Shown: in pieces, positions 56,945 through 64,000 of the stretch
How positions within the stretch are numbered: the first letter of the stretch is position 1
How the letters are laid out: each line of letters begins with the position of its first letter
DNA from: Bariatricus massiliensis
Lineage (GTDB): Bacteria; Bacillota; Clostridia; Lachnospirales; Lachnospiraceae
Reading direction: 5' to 3'
NCBI RefSeq assembly: GCF_900086725.1
Contig: NZ_LT574838.1
Location: 1,649,650 to 1,713,649, forward strand
Length of the DNA: 64,000 bases
The notes under the pieces: generated by a model
Seen by the model: only the letters and a program-made list of their open reading frames with translations
Databases searched by the model: none
What the model was told of the DNA's origin: nothing
Made by a program: the position numbers and the translations under genes

Positions 56945-58927
56945 TTACAGTAATATATCATCCACCTTCGCATAATCGCCGATACGGTAGCTTTCAATCG
57001 CGTTTCCTTTCACCACATAGAGCTTATCTTTGATATAAACTCCTCTTGTTCCCATATAGGACATACCGTTTACTTCTTCTTCCATCTCCTGATGAAATCC
57101 GTTCGTACGGTCATAGCTGAATATATAATACATCTCGCTGTTTCCATATGTGGAGAATCCTATCATATTCCGTTCTTTATCGATGAGCACTGCACGATAG
57201 TCACTGAATACATCCGAAGAGTAAGCTCCTTTTATCGTATATTTCTGAACCTCCTTGACGTCAGCGGGGTCGGAGATATCGAACATGGACAGCTTTACTC
57301 CGTTCGTCACACCAGACTCTTCCTCGGTATCCATTCCGATTCCCAGCAATAGTCCGTCATCGTAAAGGTGGAGATATTGAGAGAAGCCGGGAATCTTGAG
57401 CTCGCCTATGATTTGCGGATTCTTGGGATCCGAAAAATCTACGGAAAATAGCGGGTCTGTCTGGCGGTATGTCACAAAATAGCCAGTCTTGCCTAACAGG
57501 CGGGCAGAATATACACGTTCATCCTTCGCAAGATCAGTAATCTTGCCCACGGTCTTCAAATCCTCGTCAAGAACATAGACAGCATTGGTTGTATTCGTAG
57601 TTGTATTTGTGGCCGCATTGATTGTCGTGACGATACGAAGATATCCGTCATATTCATCAATACTGAAAGAGTCGTTGATATAACCCTTTACCTTCCCCTG
57701 CGCTTCGCCCTTGAGCATGCCGTCTGCATATGAGATTCGGCGTACCGCCGTTGTACCTCCTGACGTAAGGGACTGGAACCGCGCGTTCCTCCAGATGCTC
57801 TCATAAATATAAATGTTGCTGCCACTGACATAGCATTGTCCATTTTCAGCCAGCACCGCTTTTTGATCTACTATCTCATCCGGTTTATCTGCCTTTACGG
57901 AAGTCACCACAGTATATTGATTTGCCGTATTCATAGGCGGCAGAAAAATATCGGTACCTGCAATTGATTTACCATTTACCATTGGAATATAGGAATCTAT
58001 ATCTTCTGATCTGCAGTCTCCCTCAACGGTAAAGCTACTGAATAGATACAGGTATCCGTCCACGAAGCGTGAGGTAAGATACCGGCCGCTCTGACTTAGC
58101 TTGGCGGTCAGTTTGGGATTCTCCCTGTCAGAGATATCGTAAGTCAGCAGTGTGGCGTCCTCTCCATAATAAAAATATACTTCATTCTCGTCCAGATTGG
58201 TCTTGGGAATATTACAAAGTACGAATAACTGGTCGCCTGCAACATAGAATTCCGATATCTGCGCCCCTCTCTCCGGACTGATAGAGCCTATCTTTTTCAT
58301 GTCATCCCCCGAAGGATCCACAATCGCGATCTCTGCGGCGCTTTCTTTCAAGGCGTACAAATAATTGCCGTCAGTCTTGACAATATCCGCCTCCCCGACA
58401 CCTTCCGTCCTTACGTTTGTATCAGAGTAGGAGCCTTCTGAGCCCCCATAAGCCTGAGGCGCCGCCCCTGTGTCCGCCCTATCCGCAGACGAACTCTCCA
58501 TCTTTGCTTCCTCCCTGCCAGCCGACGCATTTTCATTGACTGTATCACCCAAAAAGCCGCTGCCACCGGACGATCTAGAAATTGCCTCCTCATAACGCTC
58601 AAAATACTGGAATACTTCATCGTAATCCTTCGCACTTGCAATGGTGCTGCCTACCGATACCTCCTCGTCTGTTCCCCCTCTGCCGGAAGAACTGTTCCTC
58701 ATCAAAAGTCCATCAGCCCCGCCCATCTGTTGGTATATGGCGGCGCCTCCGATTACCACGGCAAGACATGCCGCAGCCAGCCAGTAACTGTAGCTGCGCT
58801 TCCATACTTTTTGTTTCACTCCCTCAAGCTTCTCTTTCATCTTATCCGGCTCAAGGCTTTCTGGTATCTTCACATCAGAGGCCGCGGTATCCAAAGCTTC
58901 CAGAATCTTTTTTTCCTTATCCGTCAT
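56945..58927 (-). CDS. Membrane-anchored beta-propeller protein, probable partner of the ECF sigma factor
   Basis: 660 residues. A cytoplasmic N-terminal ~45 residues resemble the sigma-binding part of anti-sigma factors (EKKILEALDTAASDVKIPESL). One membrane helix (about 47-67) precedes a large external beta-propeller domain (from about 165; RTEGVGEADIVKTDGNYLYAL is the family start, followed by repeats such as YLTSRFVDGYLYLFSSF and VDFSDPKNPQIIG). A low-complexity Ser/Gly/Glu linker (about 70-165) joins them. It lies 16 bp after the ECF sigma gene. Function as anti-sigma or sensor is inferred from layout. Confidence 0.82.
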   Translation of the reverse strand: MTDKEKKILEALDTAASDVKIPESLEPDKMKEKLEGVKQKVWKRSYSYWLAAACLAVVIGGAAIYQQMGGADGLLMRNSSSGRGGTDEEVSVGSTIASAKDYDEVFQYFERYEEAISRSSGGSGFLGDTVNENASAGREEAKMESSSADRADTGAAPQAYGGSEGSYSDTNVRTEGVGEADIVKTDGNYLYALKESAAEIAIVDPSGDDMKKIGSISPERGAQISEFYVAGDQLFVLCNIPKTNLDENEVYFYYGEDATLLTYDISDRENPKLTAKLSQSGRYLTSRFVDGYLYLFSSFTVEGDCRSEDIDSYIPMVNGKSIAGTDIFLPPMNTANQYTVVTSVKADKPDEIVDQKAVLAENGQCYVSGSNIYIYESIWRNARFQSLTSGGTTAVRRISYADGMLKGEAQGKVKGYINDSFSIDEYDGYLRIVTTINAATNTTTNTTNAVYVLDEDLKTVGKITDLAKDERVYSARLLGKTGYFVTYRQTDPLFSVDFSDPKNPQIIGELKIPGFSQYLHLYDDGLLLGIGMDTEEESGVTNGVKLSMFDISDPADVKEVQKYTIKGAYSSDVFSDYRAVLIDKERNMIGFSTYGNSEMYYIFSYDRTNGFHQEMEEEVNGMSYMGTRGVYIKDKLYVVKGNAIESYRIGDYAKVDDILL

Positions 58928-58943
58928 CCTGATACCTCCTTTT

Positions 58944-59417
58944 TTACTCTTTTAATATCAAACTCATTTTTTCCAAGGCTCTGCTCCTTTTAGAGCGTAC
59001 CGTATTGGCATTCAGATCGAGTATCGCCCCAATCTCTTTACTGTTATATCCGCCAAAAACAGAAAGGGATACTACCAGACGTTCCTCTTCGCTTAAAATA
59101 AAAAAGGCATTTTGTACGTCCTCCCTTAATCCGCTGTCGGCGTCGCCTCCCCCTGCAATATGTTCCGGTTTCAGCTCCGATTCCGTCCGCTCCTTTGCCT
59201 TTAGCTTTTTCCTGCACACATTGGAAAGTATGGTGAATATCCAAGACTTAAATGCCTCATCCTTCTTCAGCTTATGTATATTCTCATATGCCGATATCAC
59301 AGCCTCACTAACTGCGTCTTCTGCATCCTGAGGATGCTTCATCATACAAAGTGCGAACCGGTACAATTCTTTATAAACACTGCGGTACAGCTCCGTAAAT
59401 GCTTTTGCATCTATCAC
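58944..59417 (-). CDS. ECF-type RNA polymerase sigma factor
   Basis: 157 residues: sigma region 2 (YRSVYKELYRFALCMMKHPQDAEDAVSEAVISAYENI ... FKSWIFTILSNVCRKKLK, about 10-75) and region 4 (LSEEERLVVSLSVFGGYNSKEIGAILDLNANTVRSKRSRALEKM, about 108-151). No C-terminal extension. First gene of the pair with the beta-propeller protein. Its own ECF-type promoter is not obvious to me. Likely responds to an envelope signal sensed by that partner. Confidence 0.9.
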   Translation of the reverse strand: MIDAKAFTELYRSVYKELYRFALCMMKHPQDAEDAVSEAVISAYENIHKLKKDEAFKSWIFTILSNVCRKKLKAKERTESELKPEHIAGGGDADSGLREDVQNAFFILSEEERLVVSLSVFGGYNSKEIGAILDLNANTVRSKRSRALEKMSLILKE

Positions 59418-59525
59418 GGCATTCCCTCCTCCCTCATTCAGCTTTTTTGATATGGCGTCTGATATATATAAGAGTAAAAAAAAAGTCCTTCTGTTGCATA
59501 AACTTTAAATTATTTTCAAAAAACA

Positions 59526-59557
59526 TATGGGGATGCACCACGCAATGCATCCCCATA
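59526..59557 (-). terminator. Terminator after the aconitase-family gene
   Basis: 12-bp perfect stem TATGGGGATGCA with an 8-nt loop; minus strand continues TGTTTTTTG. Confidence 0.85.
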
Positions 59558-59564
59558 ACTTATC

Positions 59565-61856
59565 TTATCCTCTATAATAATTAATGAGGCACCCCTTCAA
59601 GATAATTTCACGCTCGGCGTCAGTAAGGTCGCCCAGCTTTAACTCTATTTCTTTTATGGAACCGGCCACTACATACGCCTTCACCACAGGACTCTTTTCT
59701 TCCACCGCCCTGCGTATATCAGGCACAAAGATATAGTCACCGTTCTTAAAAGAAAGTGTCGTGTGCGCTTCTTCCGTGATGAAAGGAAGCATGCCCCAGT
59801 TGATTAAATTAGAGCGGTAACGCTTCGTCGCATACTCATTGGCAATATTTGCCCAGCCGCCCAATACCTTCTGGCAGGATGCCGCCTGTTCCCGGGCAGA
59901 GCCGTCGCCTGGTTTTACCGCAAAAATGGTGCTTCCTACACCAATATTTCCTTCTCCGGCCTGCGGACAAATCTGTTGAATCTTCTCCATCACAGGTTTC
60001 AGCTCTTCCAGAACGTTCAGCGGGCACTGCCCTGCCTCGATAGCCTTCTGGGCTTTCTGTACTTCCTTGGCCCTTGCCACATAAGCAGGGTCTTTTCTTG
60101 ACAAAGTAAATTCGGCCAGCCCAAGCGGATTGGAGCGGTAAGAGGAAGTCTCGCCGGATGGAATCAGCTCATCTGTAGTTGTGACCGGATCATGAATCTC
60201 AGATACCACTTTTAATACCAGATTCTGAGGCAGCGCGCTCATTTCCGGCCAGTCTTTGATATTGGGGCCAAACTTAATCTCCACATTCGGATCGGCAGCA
60301 CCCTTGCTGTCGAACACGCGGTTCGCATAGATATTTTTATCAAAATGATACGTAGGATTCGTATATTCCACATCCATGTCCGTGGCCGCGGTCAAAAAGC
60401 CCTTATTCGCCGCTGTCGCCGCAATAGAGCGGGCGTCCATAAGCGCCACGGAAGAGATTTGTCCGTTCTGAAGCTTCGAGCCTTCGCGGTTCGGGAAGTT
60501 TCTGGTGGAATGCCGGATGGAAAATGCGTTGTTGGCTGGCGTATCTCCCGCGCCAAAGCAAGGGCCGCAGAACGCCGTCTTCACAATAGTACCAGCTTCC
60601 ATGAGACTGGCCACCGCGCCGTTTTTCACCAGCTCCATATAGATTGGTGTACTTGCAGGGTACACGCTAAAAGTAAATTCATCAGAACCGATATATTTGC
60701 CTTTGATGATATCGGCTGCCGCACAGATATTTTCAAATCCGCCTCCTGCGCATCCCGCAATAATTCCCTGATCGACGTACAGCCTGCCATCCACTATCTT
60801 ACTCTGCAGTGAATAATCTACCGCACCGTCCAAGGACACAAGTGCCCTCTGTTCCACATCGTGGAGCACGTCTTTTAGATTGGCATTCACTTCCTCGATG
60901 GTATACACATTGCTCGGATGGAACGGCATGGCAATCATCGGCTTAATCTCACTTAAATTCACATAGACCATTCCGTCATAGTATGCCGCTGCCCCCGGAT
61001 TCAATTCCTGATACTCTTCACTTCTTCCATGAATATCATAAAATTCTTTAATCTTATCGTCAGTCTTCCAGATAGAAGAAAGACAGGTCGTCTCCGTCGT
61101 CATAACATCGATGCCGATACGGAAATCCGCACTCAGCTTATCTACACCCGGGCCGACGAATTCCATGACTTTGTTATTGACATAGCCATTCCCAAAGGTA
61201 GCGCCGATAATGGCAAGCGCCACATCCTGCGGGCCTACTCCCTTTGCAGGTTCACCGTCCAGATAGATTCCCACCACGCCGGGCATCTTAATATCATAAG
61301 TCTTATTCAACAGCTGTTTGACAAGCTCCGGGCCGCCCTCGCCCATGGCCATCGTACCAAGGGCGCCATAACGGGTATGGCTGTCCGAGCCGAGAATCAT
61401 CTTTCCGCCGCCTGCAAGCATCTCCCGCGCGAACTGGTGGATGACCGCCTGATGGGGCGGTACATAGACGCCGCCGTACTTTTTAGCGCAGGTCAGTCCA
61501 AACATGTGATCATCTTCATTGATTGTTCCACCTACCGCACAGAGACTGTTATGGCAGTTAGTCAGAACGTAAGGAATCGGGAACTTTTCAAGCCCCGACG
61601 CTCTGGCTGTCTGGATAATACCCACAAATGTAATATCATGAGAGGTCAGCTTATCGAACTTAATCTGAAGCCGCTCCATATTGCCGGATGTATTATGAGA
61701 TTTCAAAATGCCGTAAGCCATCGTCTGTTCGGCCGCTTCTTTCTTCGTCACGTCCAGACCAGTTTTACTCTTTACCGCCGCACACGCGTCCTGCGCGTCA
61801 GCGATGATTTCTATGCCATTCACAAGAAAGGCTCCGCCGTCATACAATTTCACCAT
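59565..61856 (-). CDS. Aconitase-family hydratase (YbhJ-like)
   Basis: 763 residues of the aconitase superfamily. The 4Fe-4S ligands are suggested by IIAGCAGGGFEN and FCGPCFGAGD (CxxC); active-site elements LGSDSHTRYGALGTMAMGEGG and STRNFPNREG are present, and a C-terminal swivel domain follows (about 580-763). The N-terminus and overall order match E. coli YbhJ and clostridial 'hydratase' proteins more than AcnA/AcnB, so the substrate may be citrate/isocitrate or another hydroxy-diacid. A CdaR-like regulator is encoded 39 bp upstream on the same strand, so the two form an operon. Confidence 0.83.
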   Translation of the reverse strand: MVKLYDGGAFLVNGIEIIADAQDACAAVKSKTGLDVTKKEAAEQTMAYGILKSHNTSGNMERLQIKFDKLTSHDITFVGIIQTARASGLEKFPIPYVLTNCHNSLCAVGGTINEDDHMFGLTCAKKYGGVYVPPHQAVIHQFAREMLAGGGKMILGSDSHTRYGALGTMAMGEGGPELVKQLLNKTYDIKMPGVVGIYLDGEPAKGVGPQDVALAIIGATFGNGYVNNKVMEFVGPGVDKLSADFRIGIDVMTTETTCLSSIWKTDDKIKEFYDIHGRSEEYQELNPGAAAYYDGMVYVNLSEIKPMIAMPFHPSNVYTIEEVNANLKDVLHDVEQRALVSLDGAVDYSLQSKIVDGRLYVDQGIIAGCAGGGFENICAAADIIKGKYIGSDEFTFSVYPASTPIYMELVKNGAVASLMEAGTIVKTAFCGPCFGAGDTPANNAFSIRHSTRNFPNREGSKLQNGQISSVALMDARSIAATAANKGFLTAATDMDVEYTNPTYHFDKNIYANRVFDSKGAADPNVEIKFGPNIKDWPEMSALPQNLVLKVVSEIHDPVTTTDELIPSGETSSYRSNPLGLAEFTLSRKDPAYVARAKEVQKAQKAIEAGQCPLNVLEELKPVMEKIQQICPQAGEGNIGVGSTIFAVKPGDGSAREQAASCQKVLGGWANIANEYATKRYRSNLINWGMLPFITEEAHTTLSFKNGDYIFVPDIRRAVEEKSPVVKAYVVAGSIKEIELKLGDLTDAEREIILKGCLINYYRG

Positions 61857-61895
61857 CGTTCTACTACTCCTTTTCTGTCAAATTAATTAGTTGCG

Positions 61896-63002
61896 TTATT
61901 CCTCAGAACGGACAAACTTCATATGGTCCGCCACCATCAATGCGATTTTAAATGTAAGCGCGTCTTCAAATACCCGGACATCCAGCCCTGTCTGCTTCTG
62001 TATCTTCTCCAGACGGTACACTAATGTATTACGGTGGACAAAAAGCTTTCTGGCTGTCTCCGAGATATTCAGATTATTTTCAAAAAACTTGTCTACCGTG
62101 GCAAGCGTCTCCTCGTCAAACTGGCTCACCGCTTTACCAGAAAAGACTTCTTCCAAGAACATCTCACACAGCGTTATTGGAAGCTGATGTATCAATCTCC
62201 CGATACCTAGCTCTTTATAGGCAAGTATGTTCTTTTCCGCATAAAAGATACGCCCCACATCCAGCGCCATCCCCGCCTCCTTGTAGGACTGGGAGACATC
62301 TTTGAGCTCGTTGATAATAGTACCGTAAGATACGCGGACATTCACCATAGCCTCTGTATTTATGACATCCACCAGCATCTCGGCAATATGCACCGCCTCA
62401 CGGTAGTCTTCGGTCTCCTCCAGCGCCTTGATCAATATGACGTGCCCTTCATCCACCGCCGTGACAAAATCCCCTGTGCCCGTGGCATAGATTCCCTTTA
62501 CCATATCTAAAACAATCGTATCCTCAGGACTCTTCGGCTCCAGCAAAAAGACGATGCGCCGCTTCTCTACCTGAATCCCCAGCTTCTTTGCCTGATTATA
62601 GATATCGACTAGAAGCAGGTTGTCCAGAATAAGATTCTGCATGAACCGATTCTTATCCATGCGCTCACGGCATACACGAAGCAGGCTTTCCAACTGGCTT
62701 ACCCCCAGCCTTCCGCAGATGCCAAGATCGGCGGCTGTCTGTCCCCGCTCAAGAGTCAGCACATAGACCGGCTCCAGCTCCTCACAGATAAGAAACATCG
62801 CATATTCTGCTTCCACCTTCTCGGAAAGATTCCCTTCCTCACGGACACTCCGGATAAAACGCCCCGTCTCCTCTAACGCCTCACGTCCCTGCACACCGGC
62901 AGACGCGACGCAGCTTCCCGCCATACTCCATATGGCGCAGACGCACCCGGTGATTTCCCCTATCTCATGTATCGTTCTCTGTAATATCTGATTGGATAAC
63001 AA
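61896..63002 (-). CDS. CdaR/PucR-family transcriptional regulator
   Basis: 368 residues. The N-terminal ~130 residues are a ligand-sensing domain of sugar-diacid regulators (MLSNQILQRTIHEIGEITGCVCAIWSMAGSCVASAG), the middle is a GGDEF-like diverged domain, and the C-terminus is a PucR helix-turn-helix (LNISETARKLFVHRNTLVYRLEKIQKQTGLDVRVFEDALTFKIAL). CdaR activates use of glucarate, galactarate or glycerate. Its position before an aconitase-family hydratase suggests it controls that gene in response to an organic acid. Confidence 0.85.
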   Translation of the reverse strand: MLSNQILQRTIHEIGEITGCVCAIWSMAGSCVASAGVQGREALEETGRFIRSVREEGNLSEKVEAEYAMFLICEELEPVYVLTLERGQTAADLGICGRLGVSQLESLLRVCRERMDKNRFMQNLILDNLLLVDIYNQAKKLGIQVEKRRIVFLLEPKSPEDTIVLDMVKGIYATGTGDFVTAVDEGHVILIKALEETEDYREAVHIAEMLVDVINTEAMVNVRVSYGTIINELKDVSQSYKEAGMALDVGRIFYAEKNILAYKELGIGRLIHQLPITLCEMFLEEVFSGKAVSQFDEETLATVDKFFENNLNISETARKLFVHRNTLVYRLEKIQKQTGLDVRVFEDALTFKIALMVADHMKFVRSEE

Positions 63003-63046
63003 ATTATCACCTACTCCCTCTAAGTCTTGTGCAATGTAAGGAAAAA

Positions 63047-63071
63047 GGGGCTGGTTTCATCAAACAGCCCC
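63047..63071 (-). terminator. Terminator after pgi
   Basis: 7-bp stem GGGGCTG/CAGCCCC with an 11-nt loop; minus strand continues CTTTTTCC. Confidence 0.75.
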
Positions 63072-63081
63072 ATACCCCGCC

Positions 63082-64000
63082 TTATAATCTCTTTAACAGC
63101 TCTTCCCGCTCCTTCTCAAATCCAGGTTTGCCGAGAAGGGCGAACATATTCTTCTTGTAACTCTCTACACCGGGCTGGTTGAACGGATTCACCCCAAGCA
63201 GATAACCGCTCACACCACATGCGAATTCAAAGAAATAGAATAATTGTCCAAGACTATATTCATCCTGAGCAGGAATGGTCACTTTCAAGTTCGGTACATC
63301 CCCGTCCGTATGAGCCAGAATCGTCCCGTTCATCGCACTCTTATTAACAAAATCCACAGTCTGTCCGGCCAGATAGTTAAGCCCGTCCAAATCCACCGTT
63401 TCTTCATTGATTACAATCTCTGCACTTGACTGTGCAATCTCCATAACTGTCTCAAACAGGATACGGTTCCCGTCCTGAATAAACTGCCCCATAGAATGCA
63501 GATCCGTTGTCAAATCCACGGCAGCCGGGAAAATGCCTTTTCCGTCCTTGCCTTCACTCTCTCCATAGAGCTGCTTCCACCATTCATTTACAAAATGGAG
63601 GCAAGGCTCATAGTTGGCAAGCACCTCCACAGTCTTACCCTTGCGCAGTAAAATGTTGCGCACCGCCGCATACTGAAGCGCCGCGTTCTCCTCGAAGGGC
63701 TGCTCTAAAGCGTCCTTTCTGGCATCCTGCGCGCCCTCCATCAGCTTCACGATATCCGCGCCGCTGGCAGCAATCGGAAGAAGGCCGACCGCGGTCAGTA
63801 CAGAGAAACGCCCGCCCACGTCGTCCGGTACTACAAATGACTCATAGCCTTCTTCTGTGGCGAGATTCTTAAGCGCACCTCTGGCCTTGTCAGTGGTGGC
63901 ATAAATTCTCTTCGCAGCCTCCTCTTTGCCATACTTTTTCTCTAGCATATCTTTAAAAATACGGAAGGCAATAGCCGGCTCAGTGGTCGTCCCAGATTTG
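63082..64000 (-). CDS. pgi: Glucose-6-phosphate isomerase (N-terminal part outside window)
   Basis: C-terminal ~305 residues; the frame continues unbroken to the window edge. The phosphosugar-binding SKSGTTTEPAIAFRIFK is at the edge, followed by TTDKARGALKNLATEEGYESFVVPDDVGGRFSVLTAVGLLPIA. The catalytic Glu of VEVLANYEP and the final GVNPFNQPGVESYKKNMFALLG segment are present. Interconverts glucose-6-phosphate and fructose-6-phosphate in the cytoplasm. Clostridial length of about 450 residues is consistent with the visible part. Confidence 0.95.
   Translation of the reverse strand, partial: KSGTTTEPAIAFRIFKDMLEKKYGKEEAAKRIYATTDKARGALKNLATEEGYESFVVPDDVGGRFSVLTAVGLLPIAASGADIVKLMEGAQDARKDALEQPFEENAALQYAAVRNILLRKGKTVEVLANYEPCLHFVNEWWKQLYGESEGKDGKGIFPAAVDLTTDLHSMGQFIQDGNRILFETVMEIAQSSAEIVINEETVDLDGLNYLAGQTVDFVNKSAMNGTILAHTDGDVPNLKVTIPAQDEYSLGQLFYFFEFACGVSGYLLGVNPFNQPGVESYKKNMFALLGKPGFEKEREELLKRL

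Overview
The window looks like chromosomal DNA from a Gram-positive gut-type Clostridia, most likely a Lachnospiraceae member. The evidence is an archaeal/V-type ATP synthase operon, a two-subunit glycine dehydrogenase (GcvPA/GcvPB), MecA, SdpR/SdpI, an ECF sigma factor with a beta-propeller partner, a BirA-regulated BioY, and strong sigma-A promoters (TTGACA-17-TATAAT type) with short U-tailed terminators. No rRNA, CRISPR array, IS element or complete prophage is visible. One tRNA gene (Lys-CUU) is present.

Layout. 1-1460: end of a nitrate/sulfonate-type ABC importer. 1651-4913: guanylate kinase-like gene, then a NatAB-like exporter with a symmetric operator pair at its promoter. 4905-6584: an AT-rich pair of zinc-ribbon membrane proteins, bracketed by imperfect direct repeats that look like copies of sequences flanking aspS. 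6582-8629: aspS with a long leader RNA ending in a terminator. 8737-9718: GNAT and free-methionine-sulfoxide reductase. 9800-11830: a chromosomal Rep_3-type replication initiator gene with a dense array of plasmid-like iterons upstream. 11861-14114: SanA-like protein, a 34-residue membrane protein, and a Crp/Fnr regulator divergent from a ferredoxin-domain gene. 14133-17545: ArsR-controlled ABC-2 exporter operon. 17735-25827: AraC/GyrI regulator, a large secreted papain-like protease, tRNA-Lys, a cyclase-family hydrolase, and an ATC hydrolase/Lrp/D-amino-acid transaminase operon. 25887-35738: MecA, then the nine-gene V-type ATPase operon, whose B-D gap holds 5.6 tandem copies of a 119-bp hairpin repeat. 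35983-38266: TrmB, SdpRI and a thioredoxin. 38374-46720: a glycine-riboswitch-controlled glyA-gcvT-gcvH-gcvPA-gcvPB-lplA-lpdA operon. 46764-52183: MnmM, GlgB, and a TPR/acidic-repeat/degenerate AAA protein. 52329-53345: about 1 kb of very AT-rich non-coding DNA behind its own consensus promoter. 53430-64000: BioY, a PurF paralogue lacking its nucleophilic cysteine, TetR/DUF4180, sigma/beta-propeller pair, an aconitase-family hydratase with a CdaR-like regulator, and the end of pgi.

How the parts fit. Most of the window is core metabolism: one-carbon and glycine metabolism with lipoylation, ion-motive ATP synthase/ATPase, glycogen, tRNA modification and charging. These are interspersed with small self-regulated modules, each a regulator plus a one- or two-gene target with a visible operator. 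The most unusual items are the chromosomal Rep/iteron locus, the V-ATPase intergenic repeat array, the AT-rich candidate large RNA, the aspS leader with its apparent relic copy, and the acidic-repeat pseudo-AAA protein.
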